From Acidobacteriota bacterium (lineage in GTDB: Bacteria > Acidobacteriota > Terriglobia > UBA7540), in the NCBI GenBank assembly GCA_021828225.1, contig JAKASH010000286.1, forward strand, positions 1-5,271: a DNA stretch of 5,271 nucleotides. The letters run 5' to 3'. The notes below the pieces were generated by a model that saw only the letters and a list, made by a program, of their open reading frames with translations, searched no databases and had not been told where the DNA came from. Shown piece by piece: positions 1 through 5,271 of the stretch (positions within the stretch are counted from its first letter, which is position 1; every line of letters begins with the position of its first letter). The position numbers and the translations under genes were made by a program.

Positions 1-2
1 CG

Positions 3-680
3 ATTTTGGGTTTCGGCGCTGTGCCGGCGCTGGCTTTCTTAGGGGCGCTGGGGACGATGGTTCTGGTCTATCGATTGTCGAGGGTTGGAGGTCGAACGCC
101 GGTTGTGACACTGCTCCTGGCCGGTTTTGCGGTCAGCATCATCCTTGGCTACACCATGTCTTTTTTGCTGATTGTGAATGACCGGCTGCAACTCAACATG
201 CCATTCATTTATGCCTGGTTGCTGGGCGGCATCTCCGTCGCGCGCTGGGCTCAGGTTGGCACGATCGCGTTCGTCGTTGCCATCGGCATAGCACTCGCCT
301 TCGGCCTCGCCCGAAGCTTGAACGCTTTGTCGCTTGGGGAGGAATACGCCCAGCATCTGGGGGTTCCGGTAGAGGCTCATAAGCTCGCCATTATTGCCGT
401 TGGCTCGCTTTTGACCGCCGCGGCGGTCTCGGGCGGCGGGTTAATTGGATTCGTGGGGCTGGTCGTCCCACACTTCTTGCGGCTGCTTTTTGGACCCAAC
501 CACACGCGCTTGTTGCCTCTGGCCGCCTTGGGTGGCGCGGCATTCCTGGTCACGGCTGACCTGCTGGCACGCACCATCATGGCGCCGACTGAACTCCCCG
601 TCGGGATCTTAACTGCTTTTGTTGGCGGGCCGGCATTTCTGCTTCTGCTGCGTCGCGGCAAGCGCGAGTACAGGTTTTAG
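3..680 (+). CDS. btuC: BtuC-like corrinoid/iron-chelate ABC transporter permease (FecCD family), 5'-partial
   Basis: Membrane permease of a type II ABC importer; with the ATPase encoded next it would move a corrinoid across the inner membrane. The reading frame is open to the left edge, so the TTG at position 6 is not a real start. About 225 codons are present; family members are about 325-350 residues, so roughly 100 N-terminal residues are missing. Numbering from the TTG, hydrophobic segments lie near 5-22, 33-54, 83-102, 127-155, 170-190 and 197-216. The cytoplasmic loop at 110-120 (LGEEYAQHLGV) matches the BtuC/FecCD loop that contacts the ATPase. The family block GFIGLVxPHxxR appears as GFVGLVVPHFLR (148-159), followed by the ELPVGILTAFVGGPAF block (196-211). 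It ends 2 bases before the ATPase start, so the two are surely one transcript. Family membership is certain. Cobalamin as substrate is inferred from the neighbours; siderophore permeases share these motifs. Confidence 0.9.
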   Translation: MLGFGAVPALAFLGALGTMVLVYRLSRVGGRTPVVTLLLAGFAVSIILGYTMSFLLIVNDRLQLNMPFIYAWLLGGISVARWAQVGTIAFVVAIGIALAFGLARSLNALSLGEEYAQHLGVPVEAHKLAIIAVGSLLTAAAVSGGGLIGFVGLVVPHFLRLLFGPNHTRLLPLAALGGAAFLVTADLLARTIMAPTELPVGILTAFVGGPAFLLLLRRGKREYRF

Positions 681-682
681 AT

Positions 683-1486
683 ATGGCGGCTATTGAACTT
701 CGCGGAATCTCTTTCACCTATAACGGCCGGCGCACGCTAGACGAGGTTTCCGTAAGCCTTGCCCCGGGAGAGCGTGCCGCGGTGATCGGGCCCAATGGCG
801 TGGGCAAGACCACGCTGTTAAAGCTGATGAGCGGCGTGCTCGCTCCTGCGAAAGGGTCGGTACTGCTCGACGGGCGCCCGCTTCCGAGCATCCCGCGGCG
901 CGAAGTGGCCTCGAAGATAGCAATGGTTCCCCAGGAATTTGTCGTTCCATTCGCCTTTACGGCACGAGAGCTTGTGGAGTTAAGCCGTACGCCTCACCTG
1001 CGCTTTCTCTCGGGTGTGGGTCGCGCCGACCGGCACGCGGTTGATCGCGCCATGGAGTTGACGGACACGGTCCCGTTGGCTGACAGAATTTTTAATGAGT
1101 TGAGTGGCGGTGAGCGTCAACGCCTGATGATCGCCATGGCCGTGGCTCAAGAACCCAAGATCTTGCTGCTCGACGAGCCTACGCAACAGCTCGACATTAC
1201 CCGGCAGGCGGAAATTTTGGACCTTGTTGCCGAACTGAATTGCCATGAAAGCCTCACCGTGATCGCGGCGATTCACGATCTGAACCTTGCCGCCAGGTAC
1301 TTCGAGAGACTTATCGTCCTGCACCGTGGATCGGTTCTGGCCGACGGGCCTCCTGCCGAGGTGTTATCGGGGAATCTGTTGCAAAAAGCCTATGAGGGAC
1401 CCGTAGAAGTCTTGCCATCGAATGCCCATCATCTCCCGGTTGTGTTGCCGGCACCGCGATTGCGATCCCAGGAGAGGAACCGATGA
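683..1486 (+). CDS. btuD: BtuD/FecE-type ABC transporter ATP-binding protein
   Basis: ATPase subunit that powers the upstream permease; cytoplasmic and membrane-associated. All nucleotide-binding motifs are visible in its 267 residues: Walker A GPNGVGKTT (36-44), Q-loop glutamine (Q84), signature LSGGERQR (140-147), Walker B ILLLDEP (160-166) with catalytic E165, D-loop aspartate D171, and the switch histidine H198. The D-loop reads TQQLD, where many relatives have TSxLD or TxxLD. The tail after about residue 235 (VEVLP, then HHLPVVLPAPR) resembles the C-terminal extension of FecE/HmuV-type ATPases. The ATG lies 2 bases after the permease stop, with only a weak AGG upstream, so translation is probably coupled to the permease. 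The stop overlaps the next start as ATGA. The name btuD rests on the cobalamin genes around it; by sequence alone a haem or siderophore importer ATPase is equally possible. Confidence 0.9.
   Translation: MAAIELRGISFTYNGRRTLDEVSVSLAPGERAAVIGPNGVGKTTLLKLMSGVLAPAKGSVLLDGRPLPSIPRREVASKIAMVPQEFVVPFAFTARELVELSRTPHLRFLSGVGRADRHAVDRAMELTDTVPLADRIFNELSGGERQRLMIAMAVAQEPKILLLDEPTQQLDITRQAEILDLVAELNCHESLTVIAAIHDLNLAARYFERLIVLHRGSVLADGPPAEVLSGNLLQKAYEGPVEVLPSNAHHLPVVLPAPRLRSQERNR
1470..1477 (+). promoter_or_regulatory. Shine-Dalgarno site of cbiE
   Basis: AGGAGAGG lies inside the end of the ATPase gene, five bases before the ATG at 1483. It supports that start, and with the ATGA overlap it implies re-initiation or coupled translation of cbiE. 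Confidence 0.7.
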
Positions 1487-2199
1487 AACCTCAAGCCTAT
1501 ATCATCGGAGTGGGGCCCGGCGGCAGTGATTTTCTCACCGAGAGAGCGCGCGATCGCATCGCACGATCGCATGCCATCTTAGGTTGGGATCTTGATCTCG
1601 TTCCAGTAAAAGGCCTTCTGGCTGGAAAGGAAATCTATCTTCAAAGCGTAAAAAACTACCGGCAAGTTGCTTTTGAAGTAGCTGCAAGGTTTCGCACCGC
1701 GGGCGCGCGCGTGGCCATTTTGCGCATTGGCGACCCTTGCGTTTCCTCCGGCTTGCGCGGGTTGCTCGACTTATTCAAGGATTATGAGATCGAGATTGTT
1801 CCGGGAATAAGTTCAGTACAAATTGCCGCTTCACTCGCTCGAATCAACCTCGACGAAGCCGTGGTCATTACTTTTCATGAGTCCGGCGATATCGAAGCGC
1901 GAATGCGATTCATGCGTGACGCGCTCCTGCGGGGCCGGCACTTGCTCATGCTTTCGGGTGAGGAGTTGCGCCCCGACGCCGCAGCCCGGTATCTGATCGA
2001 ACAGGGAATCGACGAAAGTCTGCCAGTTCTTGTGGGCGAGAGGCTGACCCTTCCGGACGAGAATATCGTCCGGACCACGCTCTCGGGCCTCCGCGAAATC
2101 GAGCTCCATTGGCTCACGGTAGTTGCGGTTATACAGCCGCGCCAAGAAGTTCGAAGGGTAGAAAGGAGAGATTATGCGCATCCTGTCTCTGCTTCCTAG
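1483..2199 (+). CDS. cbiE: Cobalt-precorrin-7 (C5)-methyltransferase, stand-alone CbiE type
   Basis: SAM-dependent tetrapyrrole methylase expected to methylate C5 of cobalt-precorrin-7 to give cobalt-precorrin-8; cytoplasmic. Of 238 residues, the N-terminal glycine-rich motif is GVGPGG (9-14), the second family motif is IGDPCVSSG (82-90), and VPGISSVQ lies at 106-113. The C-terminal half has a CbiE-like pattern: LRPDAAARYLIEQG (162-175), then VGERLTLPDE (184-193). Salmonella CbiE is about 200 residues; this copy is slightly longer and has no fused CbiT domain, unlike the CobL/CbiET fusions of about 400 residues. Where many CbiE proteins have a serine-leucine-HGR segment, this one has ITFHESGD (129-136). 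I recall a similar ITFH segment in archaeal-type CbiE, but cannot confirm it. It overlaps the ATPase stop as ATGA and the next gene by 26 bases. No cbiT is in the window. The tetrapyrrole methylase fold is certain; CbiE rather than another cobalamin-pathway methylase is likely but not proven. Confidence 0.8.
   Translation: MKPQAYIIGVGPGGSDFLTERARDRIARSHAILGWDLDLVPVKGLLAGKEIYLQSVKNYRQVAFEVAARFRTAGARVAILRIGDPCVSSGLRGLLDLFKDYEIEIVPGISSVQIAASLARINLDEAVVITFHESGDIEARMRFMRDALLRGRHLLMLSGEELRPDAAARYLIEQGIDESLPVLVGERLTLPDENIVRTTLSGLREIELHWLTVVAVIQPRQEVRRVERRDYAHPVSAS
2162..2168 (+). promoter_or_regulatory. Shine-Dalgarno site of the BtuF-like gene
   Basis: AAAGGAG lies within the 3' end of cbiE, five bases before the ATG at 2174. 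This strong site fixes the start. Together with the in-frame TAG at 2159-2161, it shows that the BtuF-like protein has no longer N-terminal version. Confidence 0.75.
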
Positions 2200-3145
2200 C
2201 GCCACTGAAATCGTGTATGCGCTGGGGCTTGGAGAAGAATTGGTGGGCGTTTCACACGAGTGTGACTATCCGCCTGAAGCGCGGACGAAACCGATTATTT
2301 CGACCAGCGATATCAGGCCAACACTCGCGAGCGACGAGGTTCACCGCGCGGTGAACTCACACAGGCATTCGGCCCATAGCCTCTACAGGATCGATGAAAA
2401 ACTGCTCCAACAGGTCAGTCCCGACGTTATCCTGACTCAGGAGCTTTGCAGCGTGTGTGCGGTTCCTGTCGCGCAAGTTCGTGAGGCAGCGAGGATTTTG
2501 GCCGGGCCTTATCGCATCGTTTCGCTTGAGCCGCAAACACTCCGCCAGATTCTTGACAGCATCCTCGTAGTGGGAGAAGTCACCGGTCGCGAGGTGCAAG
2601 CGTTCGAGGTTGTTGAAGCGTTGGCAACGCGTATTGCTCGAGTGGCCTCGATTGCTTCCTCCGCCCGAACGACCCCGAGAGTGTTCTGCATGGAATGGAT
2701 CGACCCTGTCATGGCAGGCGGGCATTGGATACCGGAAATGGTTCGCCTCGCAGGCGGAATCGATAACTTGGGGCATGACGGAGGGCCTTCGAAAGTGATC
2801 GAGTGGGAGCAGGTGGTTGAGTATTCGCCCGAGGTTTTGGTCATCATGCCCTGCGGCTACAAGGTGCCCCGGTCCCTAGCTGAAGTCGACCGGCTAGCTT
2901 CAAGGCCGGGATGGCACAGCCTGCCGGCCGTAAGGGAAGGCCGGGTGTACGTCGCGGACAGCCCGGCTTACTTCAGCCGGCCCGGACCCCGAATCATCAA
3001 TGGCCTCGAAATCCTCGCTCAAATCATCCACCCCGAGTTGTTTTCAGGACTGATTCCCCCGGACTCCGTGCTGAAACTGACTTGGAAAGAAGGCGAGCCC
3101 ATGGAGAGCCAACGAATATCGGAACAGTTTACGCCCTTAATGTAA
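2174..3145 (+). CDS. btuF: BtuF-like cobalamin-binding protein (COG0614 fold) without signal peptide
   Basis: Solute-binding-protein fold related to BtuF, which hands vitamin B12 to BtuCD in the periplasm. The N-terminus begins directly with the first strand of the domain, ILSLLPSATEIVYALGLG (3-20), followed by VGVSHECDYP (24-33). Other visible blocks are QELCSVCAV (89-97), MEWIDPVMAGGHWIPE (173-188), MPCGY (225-229) and the C-terminal SRPGPRIINGLE (268-279) with HPELF (286-290). These match a common 'cobalamin-binding protein' subfamily that also begins without a leader. There is no hydrophobic signal or lipobox, and an in-frame stop 15 bases upstream excludes one. Cysteines C30, C92, C95 and C227 fall in the subfamily's conserved blocks. 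The 323 residues include a tail of about 30 after HPELF that I do not recognise. The gene sits between cbiE and cbiB, not next to the permease. Corrinoid binding is likely; a periplasmic role with BtuCD is doubtful. Confidence 0.83.
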   Translation: MRILSLLPSATEIVYALGLGEELVGVSHECDYPPEARTKPIISTSDIRPTLASDEVHRAVNSHRHSAHSLYRIDEKLLQQVSPDVILTQELCSVCAVPVAQVREAARILAGPYRIVSLEPQTLRQILDSILVVGEVTGREVQAFEVVEALATRIARVASIASSARTTPRVFCMEWIDPVMAGGHWIPEMVRLAGGIDNLGHDGGPSKVIEWEQVVEYSPEVLVIMPCGYKVPRSLAEVDRLASRPGWHSLPAVREGRVYVADSPAYFSRPGPRIINGLEILAQIIHPELFSGLIPPDSVLKLTWKEGEPMESQRISEQFTPLM

Positions 3146-3161
3146 GCTTGCGGGATCTTTT

Positions 3162-4127
3162 GTGACGTGTGCGCAGCTCTTATTGGCCTATGTGACAGAT
3201 TTGGCGTTTGCGGATCCGCCATGGATGCCGCACCCGGTAAGACTTATAGGGTTTATGGCGTCTCGCGCGGAGAAGCAGCTCCGGAAAGTGGCGACTTCTC
3301 GCCATGCTCTCCTGCTTTTGGGCGTCTTGGTGGCTATTGCGATCCCCTCTGTGGCAGCAGCGGCAACCCGGCTCCTTCTGGAGGGGATTACACGGCTTTC
3401 GCAGCTCGCGGGGTACATTGCCACGGTTTGGATCGCCTATACGACACTTTCTGTCCGAGGCTTGGATCAGGCCGCGCGGGCAGTCATGATTAAGCTCAAG
3501 AAGGCCCAACTCCCCAAAGCGAGAGAGGCGCTCGCGATGATTGTAGGGCGTGACACCCAGACTCTGGATAAACCGGAAATCATGCGGGCTGTCATCGAAA
3601 CAGTCGCTGAAAATACCTCCGACGGCTTCGTGGCGCCCCTGTTCTACCTGGCCATCGGAGGGGTGCCGGCGGCGGTCGCCTATAAAGCCATCAACACGCT
3701 GGACTCGATGTTCGGTTACAAGAACGAACGTTACCTATATTTCGGGCGCGCCGCAGCGCGGCTCGATGACGCGGCGAATTATCTCCCGGCCCGCCTGACC
3801 GCAGCTTTGGTAACGCTGAGCGCTTTGGCGCTTCGCATGCCGTGGAAGAAATGTGTTCAGATCGTTCTTCGCGATGCGAGATTGCAACCCAGCCCCAACG
3901 CGGGATTCCCTGAGGCGGCTTACGCCGGTGCGCTTCGCGTCCGATTGGGTGGAAGCAATGTCTATGATGGTTGTTCTGTCCACAAACCTTATCTCGGTGA
4001 CGCAATCCGGCCGCTTGCGATCAGAATATACCCAGAGCTGCGACGTCTGCTCTATATCACCTCAATCCTGGCTCTTGCGCTCTGGATAGCCCTCGCCGTA
4101 CTGTTTCGAGGAATGGCATGCCTCTAG
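3162..4127 (+). CDS. cbiB: Adenosylcobinamide-phosphate synthase CbiB (CobD in Pseudomonas naming)
   Basis: Integral membrane enzyme that couples adenosylcobyric acid to (R)-1-amino-2-propanol O-2-phosphate in an ATP-dependent amide synthesis, giving adenosylcobinamide phosphate. The 321 residues are normal for the family. Diagnostic blocks in order are DPPWMPHPVRLIG (18-30), GRD (129-131), AENTSDGFVAPLFY (149-162), YKAINTLDSMFGYKN (174-188), RLDDAANYLPARLTA (200-214), SPNAGFPEAAYAGAL (244-258) and GGSNVYDG (263-270). Likely membrane segments lie near 49-68, 81-98, 157-176, 209-226 and 295-315. The start is GTG at 3162, the first possible start after the in-frame TAA at 3138-3140; later options (TTG 3183, GTG 3192) would cut the first helix. 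Its ribosome site is weak (CGGGA at 3151-3155), so translation may depend on the gene 16 bases upstream. It overlaps cobD by 10 bases; CobD makes its amino-alcohol substrate. Confidence 0.95.
   Translation: MTCAQLLLAYVTDLAFADPPWMPHPVRLIGFMASRAEKQLRKVATSRHALLLLGVLVAIAIPSVAAAATRLLLEGITRLSQLAGYIATVWIAYTTLSVRGLDQAARAVMIKLKKAQLPKAREALAMIVGRDTQTLDKPEIMRAVIETVAENTSDGFVAPLFYLAIGGVPAAVAYKAINTLDSMFGYKNERYLYFGRAAARLDDAANYLPARLTAALVTLSALALRMPWKKCVQIVLRDARLQPSPNAGFPEAAYAGALRVRLGGSNVYDGCSVHKPYLGDAIRPLAIRIYPELRRLLYITSILALALWIALAVLFRGMACL
4108..4112 (+). promoter_or_regulatory. Shine-Dalgarno site of cobD
   Basis: GAGGA lies inside the end of cbiB, five bases before the ATG at 4118. A second ATG at 4113 is in another frame and is too close to the site to be used. 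The site supports the start at 4118 and coupled translation with cbiB. Confidence 0.6.
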
Positions 4128-5221
4128 TTCCGCACGGAGGAGATATTTTCGGCGCCGCTCGGCGGCTTGGAGTTCCCGTTTCGCGCCTCCTTGATTTCAG
4201 CGCCAATATCAATCCGTTAGGCCTTTCCCCAAAGGCGTCCCGCCGCCTTAGGCGTGAGCTTCATTCTGTCTGCCACTACCCTGACCAGCGGCAGGAAGAG
4301 CTCCGCCACCTGATTGCGTCGAAGGGAAAGATAGACCCGGAATGCGTTGTCTTCGGGAATGGCGCCACTCAACTTCTCTATTTGATTCCTCGCTCGTTGA
4401 AGCCACGAAAAGCTTTGCTCATCGTGCCTGGTTTTCCCGAGTATCATGCTTCGCTCGTTGCTGCTCAGTCGAGCATAAGAGAATTCCGGCTTCGGGCTGA
4501 AGAATCGTTCTCTCTTAAGCCTGCGGTGTTTCTAGAGGCTCTCGATAAGCAGCGACCAGACCTGGTTCTGCTGGCAAATCCCAATAACCCAACTGGAACA
4601 GTCGTTCCCCGTCTTGTCCTGCTAGAAATCGCCGGTTTCTGCCGGGGACACGGCGCACACTTTATCGTAGACGAATCTTTTATAGATTTTACGCAAGAGG
4701 TCTCACTGGCCAAACGGGCGGTAGAAGAGCCGGGCTTGATCGTTGTGCGCTCGCTGACTAAATTCTTTGCGCTTCCCGGCTTGCGGATTGGATACCTGGT
4801 TGCTCATCGGTCCCTCGCCCAAACGCTTGGCCAAACACTCGAACCGTGGTCAGTGAATACACTGGCGCTCGTTGCGGCGGCAGAGTCGATCAAAGATGCT
4901 GCTTACCGAAAGAGATCATTGGCGCTCGTGGCACGAGAGCGCGATTACCTCCTGGGTTGTCTTAAAAAGCTGGGATGGATGGAGCCGTTTCCTACCCAAA
5001 CTAACTTTGTGCTTGCCCGAATTAAGTCGCCACAAATCAGAGGAGGGATGTTGCGGCAAGAGCTCGAAGGCATGCATTTACTGATACGCGATTCTTGTGG
5101 ATTTAAAGGCTTGGGGCCACAGTTCGTGCGCTTTGCCGTTCGCACTCACAAAGAGAACAAGCGCCTGATAAGCGCGTTACGAGTTGCCGGCGAACGTTTT
5201 AGTTCGACGTGCCAGGTTTAA
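4118..5221 (+). CDS. cobD: L-threonine-O-3-phosphate decarboxylase CobD (PLP, fold type I; CobC in Pseudomonas naming)
   Basis: Cytoplasmic PLP enzyme related to histidinol-phosphate aminotransferase. It decarboxylates L-threonine O-3-phosphate to (R)-1-amino-2-propanol O-2-phosphate, the linker used by CbiB. At 367 residues it is close to Salmonella CobD (364). Visible motifs are HGGD (6-9), FSANINPLG (27-35), the cofactor-phosphate region GNGAT (80-84), NPNNPTG (154-160), VDESFIDF (184-191) with the pyridine-nitrogen aspartate D185, SLTKFFALPGLRIGY (212-226) with Schiff-base lysine K215, and the C-terminal substrate arginines in FVRFAVR (R338, R342). The opening HGGD, the DFSANINPLG block and DESFIDF separate it from true HisC, which usually has DEAY. 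It lacks the cysteine-rich C-terminal extension found in some CobD proteins. It is the last complete gene and overlaps cbiB by 10 bases. Decarboxylase activity is inferred from these motifs and from cbiB next door; a histidinol-phosphate aminotransferase is the less likely alternative. Confidence 0.92.
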   Translation: MPLVPHGGDIFGAARRLGVPVSRLLDFSANINPLGLSPKASRRLRRELHSVCHYPDQRQEELRHLIASKGKIDPECVVFGNGATQLLYLIPRSLKPRKALLIVPGFPEYHASLVAAQSSIREFRLRAEESFSLKPAVFLEALDKQRPDLVLLANPNNPTGTVVPRLVLLEIAGFCRGHGAHFIVDESFIDFTQEVSLAKRAVEEPGLIVVRSLTKFFALPGLRIGYLVAHRSLAQTLGQTLEPWSVNTLALVAAAESIKDAAYRKRSLALVARERDYLLGCLKKLGWMEPFPTQTNFVLARIKSPQIRGGMLRQELEGMHLLIRDSCGFKGLGPQFVRFAVRTHKENKRLISALRVAGERFSSTCQV

Positions 5222-5225
5222 TCCC

Positions 5226-5242
5226 ACCACCTTTAAGGTGGT
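5226..5242 (+). repeat. Perfect inverted repeat just after cobD, weak candidate terminator
   Basis: ACCACCTT and AAGGTGGT are exact reverse complements around a single T, beginning four bases after the cobD stop. In RNA this would form a six-pair stem (ACCACC/GGTGGT) with a five-base loop. No run of T follows on the + strand (the next bases are AAGCTTTAG), and none is seen on the other strand either, so it is not a classic intrinsic terminator. It could stabilise the 3' end of the transcript, bind a protein as a near-palindromic operator, or be chance. Confidence 0.5.
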
Positions 5243-5251
5243 AAGCTTTAG

Positions 5252-5271
5252 CCTCCAATTTTCTGAGGAGG
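5252..5271 (+). repeat. Short inverted repeat CCTCC...GGAGG at the window edge
   Basis: CCTCC (5252-5256) can pair with GGAGG (5267-5271) across a ten-base spacer; a shifted pairing of CCTC with GAGG (5265-5268) is also possible. GAGGAGG (5265-5271) looks like a strong ribosome-binding site, so the next gene may start just beyond the window. The upstream CCTCC could then mask it. The element is cut by the window edge and its function is unproven. Confidence 0.35.

Noticed and set aside
6..8. TTG at position 6 as the true start of the permease
   Set aside because: The frame is open to the left edge, no ribosome site can be seen, and the protein would lack about 100 N-terminal residues that the family needs.
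1550..1557. GCGATCGC octamer resembling the cyanobacterial HIP1 repeat
   Set aside because: I found only one copy, inside cbiE and in a GC-rich arginine/isoleucine-coding stretch. HIP1 is meaningful only when very frequent.
1551..1575. Near-tandem repeat of CGATCGCAT within cbiE
   Set aside because: Two imperfect copies within coding sequence, explained by the residues RDRIARSH; no sign of a repeat array.
2198..2208. GCCACTG at 2201-2207, identical to the core of the B12 box of cobalamin riboswitches
   Set aside because: It encodes the conserved SATE residues at the start of the BtuF-like protein, and none of the other conserved riboswitch core sequence or helices is present around it.
2357..2776. 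Long minus-strand open frame opposite the BtuF-like gene (and similar ones opposite the other genes)
   Set aside because: The translation has no recognisable domain and lies fully within a well-supported gene on the other strand; it is a composition shadow.
3146..3161. A promoter or separate regulatory site between the BtuF-like gene and cbiB
   Set aside because: The gap is only 16 bases, with room for little more than a weak ribosome site.
5226..5250. Rho-independent terminator after cobD
   Set aside because: The hairpin stem is present, but the following bases are AAGCTTTAG without a T-run, so I list it only as an inverted repeat.

Overview
The window is a dense block of cobalamin (vitamin B12) genes, all on the + strand and almost without gaps. 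In order it holds: the C-terminal two thirds of a BtuC/FecCD-type permease (5' end outside the window), a BtuD-type ATPase, a stand-alone CbiE-type corrin-ring methyltransferase, a BtuF-like cobalamin-binding protein, the membrane amide synthase CbiB, and the PLP enzyme CobD (L-threonine-O-3-phosphate decarboxylase, called CobC in some naming schemes). About 50 non-coding bases at the 3' end carry two short inverted repeats.

The spacing suggests one polycistronic unit. The permease and ATPase genes are 2 bases apart. The ATPase and cbiE overlap as ATGA. cbiE and the BtuF-like gene overlap by 26 bases. The BtuF-like gene and cbiB are 16 bases apart. cbiB and cobD overlap by 10 bases. Clear Shine-Dalgarno sequences precede cbiE, the BtuF-like gene and cobD. 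No promoter or cobalamin riboswitch is visible, so control elements probably lie upstream of the window.

The genes fall into two linked jobs. BtuC and BtuD form the inner-membrane importer for a corrinoid, and the BtuF-like protein would be its binding partner. However, that protein has no export signal, and an in-frame stop just upstream rules out a longer N-terminus, so it may act in the cytoplasm. CbiE methylates C5 of the corrin ring during de novo synthesis. CobD makes (R)-1-amino-2-propanol O-2-phosphate, and CbiB attaches it to adenosylcobyric acid, giving adenosylcobinamide phosphate. The locus therefore mixes uptake or salvage with synthesis.

The organism is a bacterium of moderately high GC (high fifties percent by eye, not counted) that uses ATG plus at least one GTG start. 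Nothing here fixes the phylum. The CbiE (not CobL), CbiB and CobD set fits either the cobalt-early pathway or a salvage-oriented genome. I see no mobile elements, CRISPR arrays, tRNAs or rRNAs. This is best read as a well-conserved metabolic locus with a few oddities, not a new system.
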